Part shown: positions 27,375 to 36,793 of the stretch, piece after piece | Layout of the letters: every line of letters starts with the position of its first letter | Numbering within the stretch: position 1 is the first letter of the stretch | Assembly (NCBI GenBank): GCA_017431345.1 | Contig: JAFRLH010000030.1 | Coordinates: forward strand, 49,014 to 113,013 | From: Lachnospiraceae bacterium | GTDB lineage: Bacteria > Bacillota > Clostridia > Lachnospirales > Lachnospiraceae | Direction of reading: 5' to 3' | Length of the DNA: 64,000 bases | Notes under the pieces: generated by a model | What the model saw: the letters and a program-made list of their open reading frames with translations, nothing else | Databases searched by the model: none | Told to the model about the DNA's origin: nothing | Program-made: the position numbers and the translations under genes

Positions 27375-28739
27375 ATGATAGAATTTAACGAAATCCTTGA
27401 AACCAATAAAATGATCGATGAGGAGAAGCTGGACGTCCGTACCATTACCATGGGCATCAGCCTTCTCGAATGCGCAGACACAGATATTGGGAAGTTTAAT
27501 GACAAGATCTATGACAGGATCACGGGACTGGCTGAGAATCTTGTAAAAACCGGCGAAGAGATTGAAAAAGAATACGGCATACCGATCGTCAACAAAAGAA
27601 TTTCTGTTACGCCGGTCGCGCTTGCGGCAGGTTCTGCCGCAAAGAATCCGGACGATTTTGTCAGCATCGCCAGGACGCTTGACCGTGCTGCACATACGAC
27701 CGGTGTGAATTTCCTTGGCGGATATTCCGCCCTCGTCTCAAAGGGTATGACCAAAGCAGACAGGATGCTGATCGAATCGATCCCTGAAGCACTTGCATCA
27801 ACCGAGCGGGTCTGCAGTTCCGTAAACGTCGGTTCTACCCGTACCGGGATCGATATGGATGCAGTCAAACTGATGGGTGAAATGGTCAAAGCCACTGCGG
27901 AGGCGACTGCCGAAAATGATTCCCTTGGCTGTGCCAAGCTGGTGGTGTTCTGCAACGCCCCGGATGACAATCCCTTTATGGCCGGCGCTTTTCACGGCGT
28001 GACGGAAGGCGATGCCATCATCAATGTCGGCGTCAGCGGCCCGGGCGTGGTGAAGACGGCGCTTGCAGGCATTCACGGTGAGAATTTTGAAGTGCTCTGT
28101 GAGACAGTAAAACGGACTGCCTTCAAGATCACGAGAGTCGGTCAGCTGGTCGCGCAGGAAGCGTCCAGAAGACTCGGTGTGCCGTTCGGGATCATCGATC
28201 TTTCTCTTGCACCTACTCCTGCGGTCGGCGATTCGGTAGCCGGTATCCTGGAAGAAATGGGGCTGGAATCCGTGGGTGCGCCCGGTACCACTGCCGCATT
28301 GGCGCTGCTGAACGACCAGGTGAAGAAGGGCGGCGTCATGGCATCTTCCTATGTCGGCGGCCTGTCCGGCGCATTTATTCCGGTCAGTGAAGACCAGGGA
28401 ATGATCAATGCAGTGGAAAAAGGCGCGCTGACGATCGAAAAGTTGGAAGCCATGACCTGCGTCTGTTCCGTCGGTCTGGATATGATCGCCATTCCCGGCG
28501 ATGTGCCGGCATCGACCATAGCAGGCATTATCGCTGACGAAGCTGCGATCGGAATGGTGAATAATAAGACGACTGCCGTCAGGATCATTCCCGTGATCGG
28601 GAAAGGCATCGGAGAAAAGGTGGAATTCGGCGGGCTTCTCGGATATGCGCCCATCATGCCGGTGAATAAGTACAGCTGCGGTGAATTCATAGAACGCGGC
28701 GGACGCATTCCGGCGCCGATCCACTCCTTCAAGAACTGA
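27375..28739 (+). CDS. UPF0210/DUF711 family protein
   Basis: A 454-residue protein of the DUF711 family, distantly related in fold to pyruvate formate-lyase-like barrels but without a proven reaction. Signatures: [11 protein letters not shown] near residue 24, R-I-S-V-T-P-V-A-L near residue 76, and the glycine-rich G-V-S-G-P-G-V-V region near residue 224. GGAGGGA at 27361-27367 selects ATG 27375. It is coupled with the ACT protein. Confidence 0.88.
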   Translation: MIEFNEILETNKMIDEEKLDVRTITMGISLLECADTDIGKFNDKIYDRITGLAENLVKTGEEIEKEYGIPIVNKRISVTPVALAAGSAAKNPDDFVSIARTLDRAAHTTGVNFLGGYSALVSKGMTKADRMLIESIPEALASTERVCSSVNVGSTRTGIDMDAVKLMGEMVKATAEATAENDSLGCAKLVVFCNAPDDNPFMAGAFHGVTEGDAIINVGVSGPGVVKTALAGIHGENFEVLCETVKRTAFKITRVGQLVAQEASRRLGVPFGIIDLSLAPTPAVGDSVAGILEEMGLESVGAPGTTAALALLNDQVKKGGVMASSYVGGLSGAFIPVSEDQGMINAVEKGALTIEKLEAMTCVCSVGLDMIAIPGDVPASTIAGIIADEAAIGMVNNKTTAVRIIPVIGKGIGEKVEFGGLLGYAPIMPVNKYSCGEFIERGGRIPAPIHSFKN

Positions 28740-28780
28740 AGACGCAGATATTGCTGCAGTTTCTTAGAGGACTTCCTTTG

Positions 28781-28809
28781 TTGACATTTGTGCATATATA
28801 AGGTAAGAT
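28781..28809 (+). promoter_or_regulatory. Sigma-70-type promoter of the SCIFF operon
   Basis: TTGACA at 28781-28786, 17-base spacer, TAAGAT at 28804-28809. It is a near-consensus promoter about 50 bases before the peptide start, so strong expression is expected. Confidence 0.85.
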
Positions 28810-28858
28810 TTAAAAGATTGATAAAGCGTAAGCTTTCAGTATAAAGGAGGAAAAATCC

Positions 28859-28999
28859 GTGAAGAGAATTAAGACTTTAGTTACCAGAGACCTTAAAGAA
28901 AGCACCAAGAAGGGTGGCTGCGGCGAGTGCCAGACTTCCTGCCAGTCTGCCTGCAAGACTTCCTGCACAGTAGGAAATCAGACCTGCGAGAATAAATAA
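28859..28999 (+). CDS. scfA: Six-cysteine ranthipeptide precursor SCIFF
   Basis: A 46-residue peptide starting at GTG 28859, 8 bases after AAAGGAGG. The N-terminal leader begins M-K-R-I-K-T-L, and six cysteines lie in the last part at residues 21, 24, 28, 32, 36 and 43, the defining SCIFF pattern. The downstream radical SAM enzyme joins cysteine sulfur to other residues to make thioether links. The function of the mature peptide is still unclear in the family. It was too short to stand out as an ordinary ORF. Confidence 0.95.
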   Translation: MKRIKTLVTRDLKESTKKGGCGECQTSCQSACKTSCTVGNQTCENK

Positions 29000-29024
29000 G
29001 GGATTTAATCCGGTAGAGAAACAG

Positions 29025-29057
29025 CCGCTGCACCACTTTCAGTGGAGCAGCGGTTTT
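29025..29057 (+). terminator. Attenuator hairpin between SCIFF and its maturase
   Basis: CCGCTGC-A-CCAC pairs with GTGG-A-GCAGCGG (11 pairs, one mismatch), followed by TTTT. A leaky terminator here would make much peptide and little enzyme. Confidence 0.8.
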
Positions 29058-29085
29058 GCCTATATGCGGATCTTTTGGAGGCTTT

Positions 29086-30471
29086 ATGGATAAGCGCATT
29101 CATTTATATAAAAACAACGGATACAATATTGTGCTTGATGTGGCAAGCGGCAGCATCCATGTCGTGGACGATCTTGTCTATGACATGATTGCCGTATTTA
29201 CGGAAACGGACAAAGAGGTCCTGATCACGGAGATGCTGCAGAAATATGCAGACGATGAGAGCATCACGGAAACGGACGTCAGGGAAGCCTATGATGACAT
29301 AGAATCCCTGCGGGAAGACGGAAAGCTGTTCACGGACGATGCCTATAAAGATCTTGTCATGGACTTCAAGGCAAGAAAGACCGTTGTAAAGGCCCTGTGC
29401 CTTCATATTGCGCATGACTGCAATCTGGCCTGCCGCTATTGTTTTGCCGAAGAAGGAGAGTATCACGGAAGACGTGCGCTGATGAGTTATGAAGTCGGAA
29501 AAGCGGCGCTCGATTTTCTGGTCGCCAGTTCCGGGAACAGAACGAATCTGGAGGTGGATTTCTTCGGCGGTGAGCCGACACTTAATTTTGACGTTGTAAA
29601 AAAGCTGGTCGAATACGGCAGATCCATAGAGAAGGAAGCGAACAAGAGATTCCGTTTTACCCTGACAACAAACGGCGTGCTGCTGAATGATGAGATCATG
29701 GAGTTCTGCAACAGGGAGATGGGAAATGTGGTCCTCTCTCTGGACGGCAGGAAAGAAATCAACGACAGAATGCGTCCTTTCCGCGGCGGACAGGGAAGCT
29801 ATGACCGGATCGTACCGAAGTTTCAAAAGTTTGCAGATTCCAGGAACCAGGATCGTTACTATGTGAGAGGTACATTCACGCATTACAATACGGATTTTTC
29901 GGAAGATGTCCTGCATATGGCGGATCTGGGATTCAAACAGATCTCTGTAGAACCGGTGGTGGCGCCGCCGGAGGAGCCTTATGCGCTGAAAGAAGAGGAT
30001 GTTCCTGTCATCTGTGAACAATATGATAAGCTGGCCCGGGAGATGATAAAGAGAAAGAAGGAAGGAAGAGGATTCAACTTCTTCCACTTTATGATCGATC
30101 TTTCCGGCGGTCCCTGTGTTTACAAGCGTCTTTCCGGCTGCGGATCAGGCACAGAGTATCTGGCTGTTACGCCGTGGGGCGATCTTTATCCCTGCCATCA
30201 GTTCGTCGGCCAGGAGGACTTCTGCCTCGGAAATGTGTTTGAAGGCGTAAAACGGCAGGATATCTGTGATGAATTCAAACTTTGCAATGTGTACGCGAAG
30301 CCTGCCTGCAGGGACTGCTTTGCCAGGTTCTACTGCAGCGGCGGCTGCGCTGCAAATGCATGGAATTTCAGCCATGATATCAACGGATCCTATGAGATCG
30401 GCTGCGAACTGGAAAGAAAAAGAGTGGAATGTGCGATCATGATCAAAGCTGCGGAGGCAGAGGATGACTGA
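29086..30471 (+). CDS. scfB: Radical SAM SCIFF peptide maturase
   Basis: A 461-residue radical SAM enzyme. An N-terminal peptide-binding (RRE-like) region covers about residues 1-95. The C-N-L-A-C-R-Y-C cluster motif lies near residue 109, F-F-G-G-E-P-T near residue 163, and a C-terminal SPASM domain is rich in cysteines (G-C-G-S-G, P-C-H-Q, C-R-D-C, C-S-G-G-C). It installs thioether bonds in SCIFF using S-adenosylmethionine and iron-sulfur clusters. TTGGAGG precedes ATG 29086. It overlaps the next gene by 8 bases. Confidence 0.95.
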   Translation: MDKRIHLYKNNGYNIVLDVASGSIHVVDDLVYDMIAVFTETDKEVLITEMLQKYADDESITETDVREAYDDIESLREDGKLFTDDAYKDLVMDFKARKTVVKALCLHIAHDCNLACRYCFAEEGEYHGRRALMSYEVGKAALDFLVASSGNRTNLEVDFFGGEPTLNFDVVKKLVEYGRSIEKEANKRFRFTLTTNGVLLNDEIMEFCNREMGNVVLSLDGRKEINDRMRPFRGGQGSYDRIVPKFQKFADSRNQDRYYVRGTFTHYNTDFSEDVLHMADLGFKQISVEPVVAPPEEPYALKEEDVPVICEQYDKLAREMIKRKKEGRGFNFFHFMIDLSGGPCVYKRLSGCGSGTEYLAVTPWGDLYPCHQFVGQEDFCLGNVFEGVKRQDICDEFKLCNVYAKPACRDCFARFYCSGGCAANAWNFSHDINGSYEIGCELERKRVECAIMIKAAEAEDD

Positions 30472-31786
30472 CAAATACCGGATCGGAAAAAGAATAACAG
30501 CCGCGTTATTGCTGTTCTTTGCAATAAACTTTTCTGTACCGGCATTTGCAGCTGCGATACCGAAAGCACCGAGATACTGCACAGCAAAGTCTGTTGACGG
30601 TTGTATACTGATCTCATGGAGCGCCCGGAAGGATGTATCCGGCTACAGGATCTATCGCCGGAAGATCGGAAAGAAACGATATAAGTTCATAAAAAAGGTA
30701 GACGACAGATACCGGACATACTGCAGGGATAAAACGGCTGTTCCGGGATCCATCTATGAATATGCAGTCTCTTCTTACAGGAAGACCGGAAGAAAGAAAC
30801 TCTGCAGTATAAAGACTGCAGCGGGCAATGCAGTTATGTGCATGCCGGGCGCACCGGTCATTACCAGGTTTAAGAAGAGCGGCGCAAAGGTTACCATGAA
30901 ATGGACCAGCGCCAGAGGTGCTGACGGATACAGGATCGAAAAGAAAGTATCCGGAACATCCAAGTGGGTGAAAGTCCGTGATGTCAGTGCAAAAAAAACA
31001 AAACTGGTCATGGAGAAAGGCAAAAAAAGTGCCGTATATGCGGTCAGGACACTGATTCGGAGGAACGGGAAAATACTATATACCTCAGAAAGATCTCCAT
31101 CCGTATCCGATGCAGGGAAAAAGTATACCGGTCAGAAGATTCTGTTCATCGGGGACAGTATCACATGGGGATATGTGGGAAAAAAGAAACAGGCAGCGGT
31201 CCCGTTTCCGGAGAGAGTCCGCCAGCTGACAGGGGCTTCCTATAAGAATGCAGGGATTCCCGGATGTAATTTCGCGAAAAAGAAGCTGTCGGATAAAAAA
31301 AGTATTATTGCGAGGACGATGAATGGCAGCGTGAATTACAGCGGCTATACGACGATCGTCCTGGCCTGCGGCACGAATGATTATGCGAACAATGTGAAAC
31401 TGGGATCATATTCCGACACCGGCGTCTCCACTTTCTGCGGTGCGGTAAACGAAACGATCCGGGAGATCAAAGAACAGAACCCCGATGCTCAAATCGTTCT
31501 GATCACCCCGATCTATCGGATCAAAATGAAAAAAAAATGGAGCAGCAAAGGGGGATACCGGACGAAAAATAAAACCGGCCATACGCTGCTGGATTACTGC
31601 AGGGCTGTCAGAGTGCTTGCCAAAAAGCACAACGTAAGATGCTATGATTCCCAGAACAGGAAGATCTTTACCGCGCAGAATGCAAAATATCTTCTGGATG
31701 ACGGTCTTCATCCGACACAGGAGGGGTATATTGTGCTGGGAGATTCCGTCGCGGGATATCTTAAAAAGATTATGAAAAAAGACTGA
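30464..31786 (+). CDS. Secreted SGNH/GDSL hydrolase with two Fn3-like domains
   Basis: A 440-residue exported protein. A signal peptide (about residues 1-30, ending A-F-A-A) is followed by two fibronectin-III-like modules (about 33-120 and 125-215, with repeated S-G-Y-R-I-Y and D-G-Y-R-I-E). The C-terminal SGNH esterase has I-G-D-S-I-T-W near residue 229, the glycine/asparagine blocks C-G-T-N-D, and catalytic D-G-L-H-P. It probably deacylates a cell-wall or dietary polysaccharide. The start overlaps the SCIFF maturase gene, but a functional link is not implied. Confidence 0.85.
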   Translation: MTDKYRIGKRITAALLLFFAINFSVPAFAAAIPKAPRYCTAKSVDGCILISWSARKDVSGYRIYRRKIGKKRYKFIKKVDDRYRTYCRDKTAVPGSIYEYAVSSYRKTGRKKLCSIKTAAGNAVMCMPGAPVITRFKKSGAKVTMKWTSARGADGYRIEKKVSGTSKWVKVRDVSAKKTKLVMEKGKKSAVYAVRTLIRRNGKILYTSERSPSVSDAGKKYTGQKILFIGDSITWGYVGKKKQAAVPFPERVRQLTGASYKNAGIPGCNFAKKKLSDKKSIIARTMNGSVNYSGYTTIVLACGTNDYANNVKLGSYSDTGVSTFCGAVNETIREIKEQNPDAQIVLITPIYRIKMKKKWSSKGGYRTKNKTGHTLLDYCRAVRVLAKKHNVRCYDSQNRKIFTAQNAKYLLDDGLHPTQEGYIVLGDSVAGYLKKIMKKD

Positions 31787-31851
31787 TCATGGCGGTCATG
31801 GGAAATGCGGATGTAAAGCGGATGTTCTGATACACAGGAAGAGGTGAAAGC

Positions 31852-32574
31852 ATGAACAATGAAGAAAAGAAACAGCTGCTGGCACAGTGGGTAAAGGAAT
31901 CCTCCAGGATCGTTTTCTTCGGAGGAGCAGGCGTTTCAACGGAGAGCGGAATACCGGATTTCAGAAGTGTGGACGGGCTGTATAATCAGCAGTATGATTA
32001 TCCGCCCGAGGAGATCCTGAGCCATCATTTTTTCATGAACAATCCTGACGAATTCTACAGATTCTACTGGAATAAGATGATCGCGGAGAACGCAAAACCA
32101 AATCCTGCGCATCTTACCCTGGCCAAGTGGGAAGCGGAAGGCAGACTGCTGGCAGTCGTCACGCAGAATATCGACGGGCTGCATCAGATGGCAGGCAGCA
32201 AACGTGTTTATGAGCTGCACGGAACTGTACATAAGAACCGCTGCATGAAATGCGGAAAGATGGTCCCCCTGTCGGAGATTGAAAAGCATGAAGGGATTCC
32301 GCGCTGCACCTGCGGCGGCATCCTGAAGCCGGAAGTCGTGCTGTACGAGGAAGGACTGGATGATGCTACCGTCAGCGGTGCGGTAAGATCGATCGCACAG
32401 GCTGATCTGCTGATTATCGGAGGCACTTCGCTTACGGTGTATCCCGCTGCCGGATTTGTTCATTATTTCCGCGGGAAACATCTTGTGCTGATGAACAAGA
32501 CGCCTACAGCGATGGACGCCGAGGCAGATCTTGTGATCACCGAGCCCATCGGGCAGGTCCTGGGGTCACTCTGA
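31852..32574 (+). CDS. cobB: NAD-dependent protein deacylase (sirtuin)
   Basis: A 240-residue Sir2 protein: G-A-G-V-S-T-E-S-G-I-P-D-F-R-S near residue 25, T-Q-N-I-D-G-L-H near residue 104, the catalytic E-L-H-G, and a zinc site from C-M-K-C and C-T-C. It removes acyl groups from lysines in the cytoplasm using NAD. AAGAGGTGAAAG precedes the ATG. Its stop overlaps the DUF951 start by one base. Confidence 0.94.
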   Translation: MNNEEKKQLLAQWVKESSRIVFFGGAGVSTESGIPDFRSVDGLYNQQYDYPPEEILSHHFFMNNPDEFYRFYWNKMIAENAKPNPAHLTLAKWEAEGRLLAVVTQNIDGLHQMAGSKRVYELHGTVHKNRCMKCGKMVPLSEIEKHEGIPRCTCGGILKPEVVLYEEGLDDATVSGAVRSIAQADLLIIGGTSLTVYPAAGFVHYFRGKHLVLMNKTPTAMDAEADLVITEPIGQVLGSL

Positions 32575-32759
32575 TGGACATCCAGGTCGGTGATATTGCT
32601 GTTCTGAAGAAACAGCATCCGTGCGGCTCGAAGGAATGGGAAGTGCTTCGGACGGGAATCGATATACGTTTAAAATGCTGCGGCTGCGGCCATATGGTGC
32701 TCTTGGAAAGACGGCAGGCTGAAAAGCGGATAACAAAGATCATCAGGGGTGGTGCCTGA
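32574..32759 (+). CDS. DUF951 family small protein
   Basis: A 61-residue protein of the DUF951 family: D-I-Q-V-G-D-I near the start, the H-P-C-G-S-K-E-W-E-V-L-R block, and C-C-G-C-G-H ending in a predicted metal-binding or nucleic-acid-binding strand. Function unknown. It is coupled to the sirtuin gene by a one-base overlap. A weak hairpin (GGTGGTGCC / GGCATCATCC) follows at 32747-32769. Confidence 0.88.
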   Translation: MDIQVGDIAVLKKQHPCGSKEWEVLRTGIDIRLKCCGCGHMVLLERRQAEKRITKIIRGGA

Positions 32760-32800
32760 GGCATCATCCTTTGCTATTACAGTGCAGGGGGATCTGTACA

Positions 32801-33715
32801 GTGTATAAAAAACTATGTGCGAAAGATGTTGCCTGTCTTTCCGGTTTCTTCGGCAGACGGAAAAATCTTACCTGTGACAGCGTCATTTTTGACAGTTTCC
32901 TGTGGCAGGATTATTTTGATCTCGCCTATCATATCTGGGACGGAAGAGCATTGCTTCTCAGGATGCGGGATAAAGACGGCTATTTTTCAACGGTTCCGAT
33001 CTGTGATGAGGAGACACTTCCGGAGGCTTTTGCAGAACTGGAGAGAGAATATGCAGAAGTGGGCGCTCCATTCCGCGTATGCTGGGTGGATGAAGAGGCC
33101 CTGGAAATTCTGAAGCTTCCGCCTGAAAAATATTCTGTGACAGAGATTCCCGATCAGGCGGATTATCTTTATGATGCGGAAAAGCTCCGTACACTGGCAG
33201 GGAAAAAATATCACAAGAAAAAGAACCATCTCAATGCGTTTCTCAAGGAATATGAAGGCCGGTGGGAATACCGGCGTCTGCACAGATGGTCCAGATGTGA
33301 GATCTGGTCTTTCCTGACCAGATGGGAAGAAGACAAGGAAAATATCGAAGAGCATATGGAAGCGGAAATGACCGGCCTGCACCATTATCTCTTCAATATG
33401 GACGTTTTTGATGCCGTAATGGCAGGAATCTATATAGACGGCAGACTGGAAGCGTTCACCATAGGGAGTTATAATAAGCACGATCGGATGTCGGTCGTAC
33501 ATGTGGAAAAGGCGAACAAGGATATCAGGGGGCTGTATGTCCTGATCAGCCAGCAGTTCCAAATCCATGAGTTCCCGGATGCCCTGCTGGTGAACCGGGA
33601 AGATGATGTCGGAATTCCGGCACTCAGAGCGGCAAAGCTGTCCTGGCAGCCGGTCGCTATGGCCAGGAAATATGATATTACACATGCAGTCAGGCAGGAG
33701 AATGGAGCGTTATGA
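32801..33715 (+). CDS. DUF2156-type GNAT-fold protein
   Basis: About 304 residues. The C-terminal half (140-300) has the DUF2156/lysyltransferase-like acyltransferase fold: K-K-Y-H-K-K-K-N-H-L-N near residue 138 and N-R-E-D-D-V-G-I-P-A-L-R near 270. It may transfer an aminoacyl or acyl group to lipid or another small molecule. GTG 32801 has CAGGGGG nine bases upstream; the frame has no better start. It overlaps the next GNAT gene by four bases (ATGA). Confidence 0.75.
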   Translation: MYKKLCAKDVACLSGFFGRRKNLTCDSVIFDSFLWQDYFDLAYHIWDGRALLLRMRDKDGYFSTVPICDEETLPEAFAELEREYAEVGAPFRVCWVDEEALEILKLPPEKYSVTEIPDQADYLYDAEKLRTLAGKKYHKKKNHLNAFLKEYEGRWEYRRLHRWSRCEIWSFLTRWEEDKENIEEHMEAEMTGLHHYLFNMDVFDAVMAGIYIDGRLEAFTIGSYNKHDRMSVVHVEKANKDIRGLYVLISQQFQIHEFPDALLVNREDDVGIPALRAAKLSWQPVAMARKYDITHAVRQENGAL

Positions 33716-34830
33716 ATGAGAGATATCCCCTCCCGGAGCAGAACAGCCGGAAGATGATCCGTGACAGCCGCGCGCTGTGGGAGGAGGTCTTTTCGGAGGA
33801 TTCGGAAGCATTTCTGAATTATTATACAGAGAATGTGGCGCAGAAAAACCGCATACAGACAAGATACGAAGAGGGATGTCTCGCCAGCATGGTGCATTGG
33901 AATCCCTATATGATGTATCTGACCGGCCGGGCTGTGAAATCCTACTATCTGGTCGGGGTGGCGACAAAAGAGCGCTTCCGGCACAGAAAGTACATGACAG
34001 GGCTGATCTCGGACGGTCTTTACAGACTGTATTCCGAAAAGGTGCCGTTTGTTTTCCTGATGCCGGCTGATCCGGCGATCTATACACCGCTCGGCTTCCG
34101 GTATATTTATGAGAAGTCGGAATGGGAGGGAAGCCTGGATACCGGTGGCTTTGCCGATGATATGATCATTTCCTCCATGTCTGTGCGCGCCTTGAATGAA
34201 AGTGAATTTGCAGAAGCGGCCGCATGGGTGAGCCGGCGGCTCAGACCGAAATACTCCCTGTTCGTGAAGAGAGATGAAGAGTATTATTCCAGAATGATGA
34301 AGGAGTGCGAGTCAGAAGGCGGCGCAGCATGCGGAATCTTCTTAAGGGAAAAACTGATCGGTGTCTTCCTCTGGTGGATGGATGATGGGATCACGATCAG
34401 GGAACTGGTGCTTCTTGATGAATGGGAAGATAAACAGGAACTTCTTTTTCGTGCACTTCTGCGCTATTTCGACGGGAGCGACAGGGTGAGGATCGTGACG
34501 ACAGGATGGCTTGGCAGGAAGAAGCCGATCATCATGGCAAGGATCGTCAACCTTCCCAGATTTCTGTCGTATTTCACTGCGCCTGAGCGGGTAACGGTGC
34601 GTATTTGGGTGAAGGATGATGTCATGCCGGATAATAACGGCAGTTTCTGCTGGATCGCTTCCCCGGAAGGTTCTGTAGTATATGCGACGGATAAGGAAGC
34701 GGACGGCGCTGTCAACATTGATGAACTGCTGCTGTGGCTGTTCGGTGTGACGGACATGCCTTCGATGCTGCCGGAGGGGTGCAGAAAAATAAAAACGATC
34801 AGCGGGATTTATATTCCGGAGATCGTTTGA
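33712..34830 (+). CDS. Eis-like GNAT acetyltransferase with SCP2-like C-terminus
   Basis: A 372-residue protein with two GNAT-like parts (about residues 10-150 and 155-270) and a C-terminal sterol-carrier-like domain (280-370), the Eis domain order. The acetyl-CoA loop is V-G-V-A-T-K-E-R-F-R-H-R-K near residue 82, and Y-T-P-L-G-F lies near 125. Relatives acetylate amines, sometimes aminoglycosides; the substrate here is unknown. It is the last chromosomal gene before the tRNA-Ala integration site. Confidence 0.78.
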   Translation: MNERYPLPEQNSRKMIRDSRALWEEVFSEDSEAFLNYYTENVAQKNRIQTRYEEGCLASMVHWNPYMMYLTGRAVKSYYLVGVATKERFRHRKYMTGLISDGLYRLYSEKVPFVFLMPADPAIYTPLGFRYIYEKSEWEGSLDTGGFADDMIISSMSVRALNESEFAEAAAWVSRRLRPKYSLFVKRDEEYYSRMMKECESEGGAACGIFLREKLIGVFLWWMDDGITIRELVLLDEWEDKQELLFRALLRYFDGSDRVRIVTTGWLGRKKPIIMARIVNLPRFLSYFTAPERVTVRIWVKDDVMPDNNGSFCWIASPEGSVVYATDKEADGAVNIDELLLWLFGVTDMPSMLPEGCRKIKTISGIYIPEIV

Positions 34831-34880
34831 AAAATATGCTTGATTTTTAGTCGGGCAGGCGGTATAATAGTGACCGCTTT

Positions 34881-34953
34881 GGGGCATTAGCTCAGCTGGG
34901 AGAGCGCAAGGTTCGCAATCTTGAGGTCAGGGGTTCGATCCCCCTATGCTCCA
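34881..34953 (+). tRNA. tRNA-Ala (anticodon CGC)
   Basis: A complete 73-base cloverleaf without encoded CCA. The acceptor stem is GGGGCAT with ATGCTCC and includes the G3-U70 pair that marks alanine tRNA. The D-stem is GCTC/GAGC, the anticodon loop TTCGCAA gives CGC, and the T-arm AGGGG-TTCGATC-CCCCT is perfect. Discriminator base is A. TATAAT at 34861-34867 fits its promoter. The 3' end is the attachment site of the tandem elements that follow. Confidence 0.95.
34934..34953 (+). other. Attachment site 1 (tRNA 3' end)
   Basis: TTCGATCCCCCTATGCTCCA at the end of tRNA-Ala is the original copy of the direct repeat found again at 47954, 50476 and 63570. It is followed by integrase A. Confidence 0.85.
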
Positions 34954-34960
34954 CTCAGAA

Positions 34961-34985
34961 ACCCACGGTTTTCCGTGGGTTTTTC
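34961..34985 (+). terminator. tRNA-Ala terminator
   Basis: ACCCACGG / CCGTGGGT with a TTTT loop and T-rich tail, eight bases after the tRNA. The same type of hairpin follows every attachment-site copy. Confidence 0.9.
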
Positions 34986-34996
34986 GTTTTTTCACT

Positions 34997-35022
34997 GCTA
35001 CAAATCTGCTACCGGCTGCTAC
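34997..35022. repeat. GCTAC direct repeats, left end of element A
   Basis: Three GCTAC at 34997, 35008 and 35018, spaced 10-11 bases (one helical turn). They match three at 47876-47900 at the right end of element A. Their place and phasing suggest integrase arm-binding sites. Confidence 0.6.
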
Positions 35023-35141
35023 AGCCCACCGAAACGAGGTCGAATCCGAAGAATTTCACCTTGTGATCTGATAATATTCAGTTTGCCGCGGTGCAGTCAT
35101 TCGCATTCCGCTTCGCTTCATGCTCATGCAGCGCTGTCGCG

Positions 35142-35990
35142 CTATGCTCCCGATCCGGAATGTCTGCCCGTGAGCAAGCTCTCGGCAGCCATTTCCGTCT
35201 CGTCCGCGCACCGCTCGTAGAGACATGCAAATTCCGGGATAGAATCAATGACCTGCTGCCGCTGCATAGCGGTTTTTCTTCTTCTGGCGTAACTGCCGTT
35301 CGTGGTACTGATGTCCGTATGCCCCATCGTCTCGATGATCAGCTTGGGAGCTACGTTGTTATCCAGCAGGATGCTTGCGTAGGTCTTCCTGATCTTATGT
35401 GGAGAGCGCCGGGGGATTCCGACCGCATCACAGGCGTTATACAGTGCCTTCCGAAAATAAATTGCCCTGGTGCGAGATCCGTTCAGCATGAAAACATATT
35501 CACCGTCCGGGTTCAGTTTTCGCAACTCTTCGATAATCCATTTTCCGGATGTGGGAATAGGAACTCTGCGCTGACCGGCTCTCGTCTTCGGGAGATTGCG
35601 TACCTCGCAGTGTGTGTGGTGATCTTCATCGACCCACGTGGTTTCCGTGCGATGAACGTAAAGACCATCCTCACGGACATCTGCCCATTTGAGGGCAGCT
35701 AATTCTCCGATCCGTAATCCCGTGGCGAAGACAATGAGCAATCCAAGGTGTTTCCCTGTAGGTTTGCGCTTGAAATATCCCGCCAGAGCATTGACTTCAT
35801 CGTCCGTGAATACTTCTTCCTCATCGTCTTTACAGGCCGTTCTGAAAGCGTTCTTCCCCCGCTCAATATCCTCCAGTACATCATCGATCCGGAAGGAGAT
35901 GAAATGCTTCCGTTTGGCATACTTGAAAATAGATCTGGTAACTGCCAACAGATTTGCGTATCCATTGGAATTCAGATGATGAATTGTATT
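35142..35990 (-). pseudogene. Integrase A (tyrosine recombinase), N-terminally truncated
   Basis: The catalytic half is intact: T-G-L-R-I-G-E-L near the first active-site arginine, H-K-I-R-K-T-Y, M-G-H-T-D-I-S-T-T-N-G-S-Y with the tyrosine nucleophile. The usual N-terminal arm-binding domain is missing: recognisable sequence begins only around 35990 (N-G-Y-A-N-L-L-A-V-T-R-S-I-F), where a restriction-module gene on the other strand takes over. The formal ORF reaches 36059 by reading the complement of that gene. It is nearly identical in its core to relic B at 48068. Element A is therefore probably no longer mobile by itself. Confidence 0.78.
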
Positions 35991-36793
35991 CCAGTCCACA
36001 AGTTGTGGACTCGACTGCGGACCAATCCAGTCCACAAGCTGTGGACTCGCCGGACGCATTATTTTCTATTCCGTGGGGGCATCACCGCTATATTATCGAT
36101 AAATGCAAAGGAAATCAGGAGAAGGCACTGTTTTATGTTCGCAAGACTATAGAAAACAACTGGTCCAGAGCTGTTCTTCTGAACTTTCTGGATACAGATC
36201 TGTATGAACGTCAGGGCAAGGCCTTGACAAATTTTGCGCGGGTACTTCCTGTGGAGCAGAGTGATCTGGCACAGGCGATCACGAAGGATCCGTATAATTT
36301 TGATTTCCTGACACTCCGTGAGAAATATGATGAGAAGGAACTGAAAGATGCTCTGATGGACAGGGTTCAAAACTTCCTGATGGAGCTTGGAACCGGCTTT
36401 GCTTATATGGGCCGGGAGGTCCGCATTGAAGTCGGCAGCACAGAGAAATATCTGGATATGCTTTTTTACAATACACAGCGGCATTGCTATATCGTTGTGG
36501 AGGTAAAAGCGGGTAAATTTGACTCGTCCGATTCCGGGCAGCTCGGTACCTATGTGGTCGCCGTAAACCATCAGCTGAAAACGGGGTATGACAATCCGAC
36601 CCTTGGCCTTCTGGTCTGCAAGGATCTCGACAAGGTGGAGGCGCAGTATGCTCTTGAATCCAGCAGTCAGCCGCTGGGGATCTCCAGATATGAGCTGACC
36701 CGGCTGATTCCGGAGGACTTCAAAGGCAGCATGCCGACGATCGAGGAGATCGAGGCGGAGCTTGCTGATCCGGAAGGAGGACAGGACGCATGA
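35954..36793 (+). pseudogene. DUF1016/YhcG-type nuclease, N-terminally truncated
   Basis: The C-terminal PDDEXK domain is clear: S-D-L-A-Q-A-I-T-K-D-P-Y-N-F-D-F-L, then the nuclease core with D-M-L-F-Y and V-E-V-K-A-G-K-F. The I-P-W-G-H-H-R block lies at the junction. The normal N-terminal DUF1016 domain is missing; instead the ORF begins in sequence complementary to integrase A. Two 19-base palindromes (35993-36011 and 36029-36047, AGTCCACAA core) encode a repeated S-S-P-Q-x-V-D-S peptide. DUF1016 genes often ride with type I restriction genes, and hsdS follows with a four-base overlap. Confidence 0.7.
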
